From Elusimicrobiota bacterium (GTDB taxonomy: Bacteria > Elusimicrobiota > Elusimicrobia > JACQPE01), in NCBI GenBank assembly GCA_016180815.1, contig JACPAN010000023.1:1-40487 (forward strand): a DNA stretch of 40,487 bases. Reading direction: 5' to 3'. Within the stretch, counting starts at the first letter, position 1. Every line of letters starts with the position of its first letter. Of the stretch, positions 23,661 to 31,144 are shown one piece after another. The notes under the pieces were generated by a model. The model had not been told where the DNA came from. It searched no databases and worked only from the letters and a program-made list of their open reading frames with translations. The position numbers were made by a program, and so were the translations under genes.

Positions 23661-25094
23661 ATGCCGCCAAAAATTTCAAAACAAAGCGCTCCGTCCGTGG
23701 CGGACGTCCATTTGACCAACACTCTTTCCGGGCGCCTGGAAAAATTTGAGCCCATCGATCCTGCCCGGGTCGGGCTTTATGTCTGCGGTTTGACGCCTTA
23801 TGATTCAACGCATTTGGGCCATGCCCGCTGCTATGTCACGTTTGATTTAGTCCGCCGGACATTTGAAGCCGCCGGGTACAAGCTCACGCATGTCCAAAAC
23901 TTCACGGATATCGACGATAAAATCATCGCACGGGCCAAAGAAAAAAAGATGTCCCCGTTCGCTTTGGCGACGAATTTCATGGAGGAGTATTTCGAGGCGA
24001 TCGATCCGCTCAATGTGCTGCGGGCGCATCATTACCCGCGCGTCACCCAGCATATCCGCGAAATCGTTGATTTGACCGATCGCCTGGTTAAAAAAGGATT
24101 TGCTTATCCGGCGGAAAACGGCGACGTTTATTTTGCGGTGGCGCGTTTCGCCGGCTACGGGAAATTGTCCAAACGCAATACCGAGGAGCTGTTATCCGGC
24201 GCCCGGGTCGAGGTGTCCCCGCATAAAAAAGACCCGTTGGATTTTGCGCTATGGAAGGCGTCGGCCGAGGAGGGAGCTTCATGGGAATCTCCCTGGGGGC
24301 GGGGGCGTCCGGGCTGGCATATCGAGTGCTCGGCTATGTCCTCAAAATATCTGGGCCAGCCCTTCGATCTGCACGGCGGCGGCCAGGACCTGATTTTTCC
24401 GCATCATGAAAATGAAATCGCGCAAAGCGAAGCGGCCCAAGACACTCCGTTCGCGCGGTACTTCATGCACAACGGCTTCGTTACGGTGAACAAGGAAAAA
24501 ATGTCCAAATCCTTGGGAAATTTTTTCAGCTTAAAGGACATTTATAAAAGCTTTCCGCCGCGCGTGGTGCGTTATTATTTGTTGACCGAGCACTACCGGC
24601 GTCCGCTGGATTTTTCAGACGCGGCTCTTCAAGAAGCAGCGGCGGCTTTATCCAGGCTTGACGAAGCCGCGGAACTTCTTTTATTCATCGGCGGGACGGG
24701 TAAAATTTCCGCCGCCGAGGCCAAATCGATTTTGAAGGAGAAAATGCTGGCTTGCCTAACCCGTGATTTTCACAGCCCTTCGGCTTTGGCCCTTCTTCAG
24801 GAATGGGCTGGACGGGTTTTTGACGCGTTTAAAAAGAGAGCCCTGTCGGCAGAAGCGGCGCAACAGTCGCTTCACGAAGCCTCGGCCTGCGCCCGTTCGC
24901 TTTTGGGCATCGAGTTCCCCGCTCTTCCCCGGGAACATCCTAAAGGAGCCCTGGCGCTTCTTCATGAGAGAGAGCGTCATCGAACCGGCAAAAAATTTCA
25001 AGAGGCGGACGCCATCCGGCGGCGGCTTCTTGAGGAATTCGGGCTGTTGGCCGAGGATACGCCCTATGGGCCCCGGCTGAAGAACAAAAATTAA
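23661..25094 (+). CDS. cysS: cysteinyl-tRNA synthetase
   Basis: A 477-residue class I synthetase. The HIGH motif is HLGHAR (51-56), the KMSKS motif is KEKMSKSLGNF, and zinc-binding Cys42, Cys in WHIECSAMS and His/Glu in HHENEIAQSEA are intact. The chosen ATG at 23661 is 4 nt after the ispF stop; an in-frame extension back to 23565 lies within ispF and is discarded. Its stop overlaps the rlmB start as TAATG. Confidence 0.95.
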   Translation: MPPKISKQSAPSVADVHLTNTLSGRLEKFEPIDPARVGLYVCGLTPYDSTHLGHARCYVTFDLVRRTFEAAGYKLTHVQNFTDIDDKIIARAKEKKMSPFALATNFMEEYFEAIDPLNVLRAHHYPRVTQHIREIVDLTDRLVKKGFAYPAENGDVYFAVARFAGYGKLSKRNTEELLSGARVEVSPHKKDPLDFALWKASAEEGASWESPWGRGRPGWHIECSAMSSKYLGQPFDLHGGGQDLIFPHHENEIAQSEAAQDTPFARYFMHNGFVTVNKEKMSKSLGNFFSLKDIYKSFPPRVVRYYLLTEHYRRPLDFSDAALQEAAAALSRLDEAAELLLFIGGTGKISAAEAKSILKEKMLACLTRDFHSPSALALLQEWAGRVFDAFKKRALSAEAAQQSLHEASACARSLLGIEFPALPREHPKGALALLHERERHRTGKKFQEADAIRRRLLEEFGLLAEDTPYGPRLKNKN

Positions 25095-25918
25095 TGTTTC
25101 CCATCTGCGGTAAACGCGCGGTGGCCGAGGCTTTGCGCTCCAAACGCGCTCATGCGTTTAAAAATCTTCTCATCGCGGAAAGCCGCGACCGAGTCCGGGC
25201 GCCCGCTCGGCGGGCGGATGAGGAAACGGTTGAAGGTCGGCAGACCGAAAACCGCGACAGCGACGTCGAGGAAATCTTTCATTTGGCCAAACAACGCGGC
25301 GTCGGCGTCAAAACCGCGTCCGCAGAAGAGTTAACGCGTTGGGCGCCCGGCTGGACGAGCCATCAAGGGATGGTTTTGCTTCTGGCCAAGGAGCCCCGGC
25401 CTTTAAGCCTCGATGATTTGATCGGGAAAATTTCCGGCCAAGAGAGGGCTTTCCTGGTCGCGCTTGACGGCGTTACGGATCATCAGAATATCGGCGCTAT
25501 TGCGAGGTCCGCGGCTTGTTTCGGCGTCGCCGCCATTCTTGCGCCCGAGGACAGGGCTGCTCCTCTTATCCATCCCGCGACATGGCGTGTGGCTCAAGGC
25601 GCGGCCGAACATTTGGAATTTTGCAACGTGGTCAACTTATCCCGCGCGCTTCAATCCTTGAAGGACGCCGGCTTTTGGATTGTGGGCGCCGCCTCCCAAG
25701 GGGGCAAGGGCCCGGAGGCCTTGGGCGGCTGGCCGAAAAAATTATGCCTGGTTTTAGGCAGTGAAGAAAAAGGGTTGAGGCGTTTGGTTGCGGAGACCTG
25801 CGATTTCTTGTTGACGTTCCCGCAGGAGCGGCCCGGAGGCCTTGATTCTTTGAATTTGGCGTCGGCCGCCGCGATTTTATTTTGGGAAGTATACCGCAGC
25901 GAGAAAATAAGACGATAG
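25094..25918 (+). CDS. rlmB: SpoU/TrmH-family RNA 2'-O-methyltransferase (RlmB-like)
   Basis: A 274-residue protein with an N-terminal substrate-binding domain (ICGKRAVAEALRSK) and a SPOUT methyltransferase domain. The three SpoU motifs are DHQNIGAIARSAACFG, LVLGSEEKGLRRLV and SLNLASAAAILFWE. RlmB methylates 23S rRNA G2251; the exact target of this homologue is inferred. Residues about 37-56 are a charged insert. It is the last gene of the plus-strand housekeeping run, coupled to cysS, as in many genomes. Confidence 0.88.
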   Translation: MFPICGKRAVAEALRSKRAHAFKNLLIAESRDRVRAPARRADEETVEGRQTENRDSDVEEIFHLAKQRGVGVKTASAEELTRWAPGWTSHQGMVLLLAKEPRPLSLDDLIGKISGQERAFLVALDGVTDHQNIGAIARSAACFGVAAILAPEDRAAPLIHPATWRVAQGAAEHLEFCNVVNLSRALQSLKDAGFWIVGAASQGGKGPEALGGWPKKLCLVLGSEEKGLRRLVAETCDFLLTFPQERPGGLDSLNLASAAAILFWEVYRSEKIRR

Positions 25919-25964
25919 ACCGACCTCTGGCTTTAACTACCGGCCGTGTTTTTGACCCCCGGTT

Positions 25965-26969
25965 CTATTTGACGTAATTGCCGAAACTCCAGGAGATAGA
26001 AAAAGTGGTCACCTCTGGATCCCTATTTTCCTTTGCGAGGCCGCTTTTAAGGATGGGAGCGGTGATATTGGCTGAAAGCCCCCAGGGCTTAAAGACGATA
26101 TTGAGCCCTGCGCCGCTCAAAGATTGATCATATCCCATAAAGCGGCTGCGTGTTCTGGCACGCGGAGGAGTTCCAGTGGTCCCCCCGCACTCGGGAGTGG
26201 ATTCATTGGCTAAGTCCAAATCGCTGCTGGTTCCCGGCCCTGCAACCCTGATCGTAGTGACGTTGAAAGACCGGCATTCATCCCCCAGTGTTTTTCCAAG
26301 GATGAAGAAAGGATTCAATTTTAAATTCTTCCCGATATCGATACCTGCCTGGGCTCCGACGAAGAAACCGGAGAATGTGGGAGACGCTTCCATATCAAAA
26401 TCTTCCCGGATCCCTGATGTCGTGTCCGAATTGAGGATGTTTTGAGAAAATTTGGCCTGCATAAAACTCGGTCCGGCAAAGAGCGGGAGGCTGAATCCTG
26501 AATCGGTGCCGCCGAAAAGCTGGTAAACCAGACCTCCGCTGACTGCGACGAGAGAGGCGTCTGTATTTTTCATGTCGACCGTACAAATTCCCCTGGCCCC
26601 GCAAGAAGGGACATTGTGTTTGAAATTCCCCGAGAGAGCGTTTCCTAGTCCCCAAAGGAACAATCCCCATCGGTCTGCGAAAGCGTAGCTGAGGCTCGCC
26701 GCTCCGCCGAAACCTTCGAAGTCTCCCGTATCTTGCGCCAAAGAATCGGAAACATCAAGATCTCCCGTGATGAAATTGGGCTGAACGGAAATGCGGTAAG
26801 ACCCTTTTTTATAGTAGAGCATGGGAAGCGGAGGGTTGGTCATCAAAAGCCGGTTGGTGAAATGAGAGGCTTCGATCCCCAGTCCAGCCTCATGAAATCC
26901 ATGGGTAAAATGCGGTATCAAGCTGAGGGAAAGCAAAAACGTCAAAAATCGGAAAGATTTTCTCTCCAC
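25965..26969 (-). CDS. predicted outer-membrane beta-barrel protein
   Basis: A 334-residue protein with an N-terminal signal peptide (RFLTFLLSLSLIPHFTHG) and a pattern of alternating amphipathic strands separated by turns (GGAASLSYAFADRWGLFLWG, FFVGAQAGIDIGKN, GLSANITAPILKSG). It ends in strand-like FSISWSFGNYVK. I do not recognise the family. The likely place is the outer membrane. The start is GTG at 26969 with GGGGGTG about 5 nt upstream. Four or five cysteines are present, unusual for a barrel. It is convergent with rlmB and is the first gene of the accessory region. Confidence 0.6.
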   Translation of the reverse strand: MERKSFRFLTFLLSLSLIPHFTHGFHEAGLGIEASHFTNRLLMTNPPLPMLYYKKGSYRISVQPNFITGDLDVSDSLAQDTGDFEGFGGAASLSYAFADRWGLFLWGLGNALSGNFKHNVPSCGARGICTVDMKNTDASLVAVSGGLVYQLFGGTDSGFSLPLFAGPSFMQAKFSQNILNSDTTSGIREDFDMEASPTFSGFFVGAQAGIDIGKNLKLNPFFILGKTLGDECRSFNVTTIRVAGPGTSSDLDLANESTPECGGTTGTPPRARTRSRFMGYDQSLSGAGLNIVFKPWGLSANITAPILKSGLAKENRDPEVTTFSISWSFGNYVK

Positions 26970-27015
26970 GAGAACACCCCCTGTATTTAGCGTCGATTGA
27001 CTTTAGCACAAAATT

Positions 27016-27194
27016 GGGCAATCGCTATAATGATGGAGCTTTTTATGGAAAACCGCATGATCGTCCCCATAGCTCAATGGATAGTGGAAAACTTTCTCCC
27101 TACTTTTTATAAGGAGAAATCACCTTAGACGATTCTCCCGTGCGCCCGCGTAACCCCACGATTTTGTCCTAAAATAGACACTTTTCGGACGCCA
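27016..27194 (+). repeat. tRNA-Arg-derived repeat, copy A
   Basis: On the plus strand this 179-bp gene-less stretch starts with GGGCAATCGCTATAATGA, identical in copy B (28878). A 31-nt leader then precedes the first 22 nt of a tRNA-Arg-like gene (27063-27084), also identical in copy B. The tRNA part breaks off in the D arm. Unrelated sequence with a TTTCTCC/GGAGAAA hairpin follows. The unit ends in the 18-bp motif GACACTTTTCGGACGCCA (16 of 18 shared with copy B), 4 bp from the hipA stop codon. It may be an attachment-site remnant. Confidence 0.6.
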
Positions 27195-27198
27195 ACTT

Positions 27199-28446
27199 TT
27201 AACTTAAAGAACTAATCAGACGTCCTGTCATAAGGGCGATATTTTTGTTAATTTTATCGACAGTTTCTTGATTACCATAGCGAGCGTAAAATTCATTGGC
27301 TAAGGTAGCCGCCACATCGGGAAGCTTGCCGGCGATTTCTTTGCCTGTAGCCGCGATAGCTATAAAACTCATACCGGCATCAGTAGCCAGCCGTTCCCAA
27401 TTTTTCCTAGTCACATAATTAGGATCGTTTTGACCTCCAATTTTCATGGCTAAGTTACGAGAAAGACGGGGATAAATTTGGGTGGATAGCAGATCGTAGA
27501 AGGGAGCCAATCGGTAGTCTTTTTTGGTGATTAACAGAGAAATATTTTTAGCGTGAGCATCGCAATTTCCGATCAAATAATTAAAAAATACCCATAGCAG
27601 GGTGTAATTTTTATCAATTGCGGGTTGGGTTCCACTCTCTGATAGAAGGGTAAAACATTTCGCAAGGCTGGGACCGCCCTCAAATTCATATTTTTGAGAA
27701 TAGCCAAGACCAAGCGCTTGGCAGAAGTCCTCCTGATGGATCCGCACCAGTTTTCCCTGTTCATTTTTTTTGCGATCGTAACGTTCAATAAAATAAACAG
27801 AGTGCTCAATTTTGGTAAAGATGAATGATTTCGGAACAGGCAGGCCGCAATTTCCAGCTAATGCCATGCAGAAAGCCTCGTTTTCTACCGCTGCCTCAAT
27901 GTCGGCGATTTGGGGCTTGAGAATATGGGAGCTGGGAGCGCCGCTGACAGGAAGATAAATTTTTTCATCCTCAATATAAACGGGTAGTTTTTGCTGAGCG
28001 CCTGCCAAAGACAGTCTGATCTCCTGTCGAGGAAAAAGAAGAGGGATTTTCTCCATGTCTCGGATCATGCCGCTGAGTTCTTGCGTAGACAGAGGAACAT
28101 AATCGCCGTTTCCCGACGGAGGTTCATCCTCCGGAAATAAAGACACGGCGCCCGCGCATTCCCTACCCAATTCTTTTAACAGCGCGAAATCATTGGATTC
28201 GGAGACGCCTAATTTTTGCGCCACATAAGTGCGCACGCTGCCTTCGGGCAATAGATTGGCAAAAAATAGCCGGCAAACCTGATCGGGATAAGGTTCTGCC
28301 TTTAGACCCATTCTGATTGAAAGAGGGAAGGCTTCCGGGTTGGATAACCACTCTGGAGCATACTGGAATACAAAATTTTTGTTATTTTCATAACGCAAAT
28401 AACCTATCAGGCTTTTTGCCCAATAAACCAAAAGAGTTTCACTCAT
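27199..28446 (-). CDS. hipA: HipA-like serine/threonine kinase toxin
   Basis: A 415-residue HipA-family kinase; in E. coli HipA phosphorylates GltX and induces persistence. The N-terminal couple_hipA domain spans about residues 5-105. The kinase part has the regulatory Ser in RLSLAGAQQK (Ser146, equivalent to autophosphorylated Ser150 of E. coli), the ATP-site Lys177 in SHILKPQI, the catalytic loop GNCDAHAKN (Asp296) and the metal-binding FYDLLS (Asp318). All key residues are present, so it is probably active. It overlaps hipB by 8 bp. The sequence is AT-richer than the housekeeping genes, suggesting acquisition. GltX is only an inferred target. Confidence 0.9.
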   Translation of the reverse strand: MSETLLVYWAKSLIGYLRYENNKNFVFQYAPEWLSNPEAFPLSIRMGLKAEPYPDQVCRLFFANLLPEGSVRTYVAQKLGVSESNDFALLKELGRECAGAVSLFPEDEPPSGNGDYVPLSTQELSGMIRDMEKIPLLFPRQEIRLSLAGAQQKLPVYIEDEKIYLPVSGAPSSHILKPQIADIEAAVENEAFCMALAGNCGLPVPKSFIFTKIEHSVYFIERYDRKKNEQGKLVRIHQEDFCQALGLGYSQKYEFEGGPSLAKCFTLLSESGTQPAIDKNYTLLWVFFNYLIGNCDAHAKNISLLITKKDYRLAPFYDLLSTQIYPRLSRNLAMKIGGQNDPNYVTRKNWERLATDAGMSFIAIAATGKEIAGKLPDVAATLANEFYARYGNQETVDKINKNIALMTGRLISSLS

Positions 28447-28681
28447 CGCTAATTTCCTTTCTCTTCATTACTAGACGCAAGCCCAGTCCATTTAAGACCT
28501 GAATAGTTTTTCCTAAGTGGATAGACGATTTTCCGTTTTCCAAATCCGAAAGAAACCGGATGCCAACGCCGCATGCCCTGGCTGCTTGGATTTGAGTGAG
28601 CCCAGCGGCTGCTCTAGCCTGACGGACCAGCGCGCCTATATCCGATGGATTTTTAATGATTGCCTTGGTGTTTTGTTTCAT
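28439..28681 (-). CDS. hipB: HipB-like antitoxin / XRE repressor
   Basis: An 80-residue helix-turn-helix protein: IGALVRQARAAAGLTQIQAARACGVGIRFLSDLENGKSSIHLGKTIQVLNGLG is the y4mF/HipB pattern. It is expected to neutralise the HipA-like kinase and autorepress the operon. The ATG at 28681 is preferred over one at 28717 because the extra 12 codons would span an operator palindrome and add nothing conserved. Four GATC-centred palindromes lie just upstream. The order antitoxin then toxin, with an 8-bp overlap, is standard. Confidence 0.88.
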   Translation of the reverse strand: MKQNTKAIIKNPSDIGALVRQARAAAGLTQIQAARACGVGIRFLSDLENGKSSIHLGKTIQVLNGLGLRLVMKRKEISDE

Positions 28682-28684
28682 TTT

Positions 28685-28847
28685 TCCCGATCGGGAGTAT
28701 TTAATAAAAAATATCAATATATGGAATTTTATTCCCGATCGGTAATATTTTAGATGATAAACGAAAATTTTTCAATACTTTTCCCGATCGGGAATAAAAC
28801 GTTAAACTGCCCCTGCATCTTGGTTCAAACCCAGCTCCGATCGGGGA
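28685..28847. promoter_or_regulatory. four GATC-centred palindromic operators of hipBA
   Basis: Perfect TCCCGATCGGGA occurs at 28685-28696 and 28782-28793. Near-perfect copies are TCCCGATCGGTA at 28733-28744 and the core CCGATCGG at 28837-28844. Centres are about 48, 49 and 53 bp apart. One site touches the start codon, one covers the predicted transcript start, one lies just upstream of the -35 and one further upstream. They are the obvious binding sites for the HipB-like protein; E. coli hipBA likewise has multiple operators. This covers most of the gene-less stretch 28682-28877. Confidence 0.7.
28747..28775 (-). promoter_or_regulatory. hipBA promoter
   Basis: On the minus strand TTGAAA (28775-28770) and TAAAAT (28752-28747) are separated by exactly 17 bp. 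This is a much more canonical promoter than those of the neighbouring chromosomal genes. The expected transcript start falls in the second operator, leaving a leader of about 55-60 nt. Confidence 0.7.
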
Positions 28848-28877
28848 TTTTTTTAATGCGCAAATCATTTGGGTTAT

Positions 28878-29090
28878 GGGCAATCGCTATAATGAGAAGA
28901 CTTATTCCTGAAAATCAGATGATTGTCCCCATAGCTCAATGGATAGAGTGTTGCCCTCCGAAGGCTTTAAAAAATTTTTGCCCATGTGCGCCTGAGCCCG
29001 CCCTCCGACGACAAACCGTCTCCGAGCGTTCTCCCGATTGCCCCAGTTTTCCGCAGTTTTTACTAGGGAGTGGACACTTTTTGGACACCA
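28878..29090 (+). repeat. tRNA-Arg-derived repeat, copy B
   Basis: A 213-bp gene-less unit homologous to copy A. It has the same 18-bp promoter block with TATAAT (28888-28893), the same 31-nt spacing to the tRNA-like part, and an end motif GACACTTTTTGGACACCA (29073-29090). That motif lies 1 bp from the stop codon of the unknown 352-residue gene. The region between the tRNA part and the end motif holds nothing else I recognise. Confidence 0.6.
28925..28965 (+). pseudogene. tRNA-Arg(CCG) 5' part, truncated
   Basis: The acceptor 5' strand GTCCCCA, TA, a D arm with GCTC/GAGT pairing, a 5-bp anticodon 5' strand TTGCC and the loop CTCCGAA with anticodon CCG are all present. GGC of the 3' anticodon strand follows, after which the sequence stops fitting. 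No TWGGGGAC-type acceptor 3' end lies downstream, so no complete tRNA can form. Confidence 0.65.
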
Positions 29091-29091
29091 C

Positions 29092-30150
29092 TTATGAATG
29101 AAAAATACGATGCAAGACAGAAACCACAACAGTTAAAGTGAATACGATTTTTAGCAGACTCCACGAAATAATTGACCCCAAAGTCTCTTCGATTTTTACG
29201 TTTTCTTTAATCAGCGGTCGATACCATGACTGGATTACGATTGTTTTTTCTGAATTCTTTTCCATCTCTGTAAATTTCATGCGAATATCCCATTTGGTGT
29301 TAGACAAAATATTGCCCCCCATCGCTGCGATTAGTGGTTCTGGCAACGCTTTAACCCAAGGAGATTTAACTTGTAGAAAGTACGATTTGTTTTCATGTTT
29401 TGATGAATTGGTCAAGGTGACTGGATTCCAGAAAACCCGGACTTTTTGCAAGAGCAAATAAGCATTGGTTTTTGATTCACGGTCAGACAGTTGTTCGATG
29501 CAATCATATATCGGATCTCCCGGAAAGGCATAACCTAGCTCTGGGTTTGAGTGTATGTCGACCCCATTGTATTGCAACCATGCACCAAAAGAAGCCGCAT
29601 CTGTAAATTTTGTTTTTTCAATTTCCTCTAAGAGCAAATTTTTAAGCTCTCGGCCATAACCCGCCTTATATTTGGCTTCCAAATATTCATATTGTTGTTC
29701 TTGCTCAGGATCATCTATGTAATATAACGTCGGGGGTTCCGGAACCCTTTTGTTATGTTCCAAGGTCGGGTTATTCAAAAAATGAATCCATCGAACTATG
29801 TTGTTACTTTGATTTTTCACGGGGAATACAGCATCTTTTGGAAATGGCTTTCGTAGGCATTTGTCCATTTTTGATTTATTACTTATTTCTCGGTAGAAAT
29901 GAGTCATATCATCTACAACAACGGGTTTTTCTAGACGAAACTGCACTTCCGGTTTGTTGTAAAAATATCGCAAAAGAGTCACTATGGCGACGGCGAAACC
30001 CGTCAGTTTTATAAAGAAATCAAAGGAATCTAAATTTCGTTTAGAAAATATCCATTGGAAAGCCAGGCTGATTAAATTTTTAATTTTGTCGAGCACATCG
30101 AAGACAGTAAGTTTTAGATCAAAACATTTTTTTAACTTTTCGAAGTTCAT
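29092..30150 (-). CDS. unknown two-TM protein, AT-rich accessory gene
   Basis: A 352-residue protein of no family I recognise. One membrane segment near residues 45-64 (FFIKLTGFAVAIVTLLRYFY) and one near 328-347 (LLKIVFTLTVVVSVLHRIF) flank a soluble, charged middle domain of about 260 residues. It is much richer in Lys, Asn, Ile and Phe than the neighbours, so its composition looks foreign. Its ATG is 1 nt after the PorV-like stop, and an AGGAG lies 12 nt upstream. Its stop is 1 bp from the end motif of repeat B. It could be cargo of the same mobile structure as hipBA; a defence or envelope role is only speculation. Confidence 0.7.
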   Translation of the reverse strand: MNFEKLKKCFDLKLTVFDVLDKIKNLISLAFQWIFSKRNLDSFDFFIKLTGFAVAIVTLLRYFYNKPEVQFRLEKPVVVDDMTHFYREISNKSKMDKCLRKPFPKDAVFPVKNQSNNIVRWIHFLNNPTLEHNKRVPEPPTLYYIDDPEQEQQYEYLEAKYKAGYGRELKNLLLEEIEKTKFTDAASFGAWLQYNGVDIHSNPELGYAFPGDPIYDCIEQLSDRESKTNAYLLLQKVRVFWNPVTLTNSSKHENKSYFLQVKSPWVKALPEPLIAAMGGNILSNTKWDIRMKFTEMEKNSEKTIVIQSWYRPLIKENVKIEETLGSIISWSLLKIVFTLTVVVSVLHRIFHS

Positions 30151-30151
30151 A

Positions 30152-31144
30152 TTAGAAACGGGCTCCTAGGCTCACCCTATGCGTATCCCCTAAAAGCCCG
30201 AATGGCTTGAAAGCATAATCAATCTGAGCCCCCATCAAACGGAATCCCACGCCGCCGGAGATTCCATCTAATCCACCGTTGCCGGCCAGCGGAATTTGTT
30301 GGCCGAGGGCCGCGATATAGCCGCCGCGCAGGCTCAGGACCGGCAGGGCCTGGTACTCGGTGCCGATATTGATATTGGTTTTATGGCTGATGAGTTGTTG
30401 TTTGACGTCCAAGGCCAAGGCAATGCCCACCGGCAGTCGGTAGCTTAATCCTCCGGAAAGACTTAACGGCAATGGATCGCGCTGCTCGATAAATCGAATC
30501 CCTGGGCCCACGTTCTGCAGAGCTAAGCCCAGGGATATGGGAGAATGGGAACGTGCAAAAACCATCAATCCCAAATCAAAGGCGAAAGTATTAGCCCGAT
30601 ATCCCGCAATCTCGCTTTGAATCAGCTTGGTATTTAATCCTGCTTGTATTGACCCGATCCTTCGGCCATAACCTAAAGCTAAAGATTGATCCTGGGCTTT
30701 GATGGAGCCTGTTCGTTCCCTGTTTTGTCCCCTGGCTTCGGATTCTCCCTGGGATAAAACGCTGATCGAACCTGCAAACGTTCCTGTTTTGGCCGGATAC
30801 CCAAATCCCAGGAAATTATATTGACTGTCCAACAGCCATTGAGAATACATGGCCCCGATCTCAGGCTGGTTCATTAAAGCCAGTCCTGCCGGGTTCCAGT
30901 GCAAAGAGGAAATGTCATTGGCCAAGGCCGTGTAAGCCCCGCCCATGCCCACGGGCCGGGCTCCCACGGGAATATTCAAAAACTCGGCCCCTGTTTTCTG
31001 CGTTGTTTGGGCAAAAAGGGACAAGGCCATGGTCAAAATCCAGGCTAAAGCAACCAGCGCAGCCACCAGCCAAACCTTGCTCTTTCGCGCCGGCTGCTCC
31101 GGCGGATACACATGTTTGGTTATAAAACGTTCACCTGACCACAT
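30152..31144 (-). CDS. PorV/PorQ-family outer-membrane protein
   Basis: A 330-residue protein with an N-terminal hydrophobic signal (about residues 24-46) and the PorV/UPF0164 opening TGAEFLNIPVGARPVGMGGAYTALANDISSLHWNPAGLALM. Beta-strand repeats follow, ending YAFKPFGLLGDTHRVSLGARF. PorV-type proteins are FadL-like outer-membrane barrels. In Bacteroidota, PorV shuttles type IX secretion substrates to the attachment complex. Its ATG at 31144 lies inside the end of the giant gene (14-bp overlap) with AAAGGA 8 nt upstream, so it is coupled to that gene. Confidence 0.85.
   Translation of the reverse strand: MWSGERFITKHVYPPEQPARKSKVWLVAALVALAWILTMALSLFAQTTQKTGAEFLNIPVGARPVGMGGAYTALANDISSLHWNPAGLALMNQPEIGAMYSQWLLDSQYNFLGFGYPAKTGTFAGSISVLSQGESEARGQNRERTGSIKAQDQSLALGYGRRIGSIQAGLNTKLIQSEIAGYRANTFAFDLGLMVFARSHSPISLGLALQNVGPGIRFIEQRDPLPLSLSGGLSYRLPVGIALALDVKQQLISHKTNINIGTEYQALPVLSLRGGYIAALGQQIPLAGNGGLDGISGGVGFRLMGAQIDYAFKPFGLLGDTHRVSLGARF

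Noticed and set aside
27063-27200. Intact tRNA-Arg gene in copy A
   Set aside because: Only the first 22 bases fit. There is no anticodon arm, T arm or acceptor 3' strand afterwards.
28816-28846. T-arm-like GGTTCAAACCC followed by CTCCGATCGGGG, resembling a tRNA 3' end
   Set aside because: No matching 5' half or anticodon arm at tRNA length. The apparent acceptor pairing comes from the palindromic operators, and the T stem has a mismatch.
28835-28853. GC-rich palindrome followed by seven T, like an intrinsic terminator
   Set aside because: The palindrome has no loop and matches the three neighbouring operator sites at regular spacing, so an operator explains it better.
28754-29101. Open frame of 115 codons on the plus strand across repeat B
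   Set aside because: It runs through the operators, the promoter block and the tRNA fragment and has no protein-like features.
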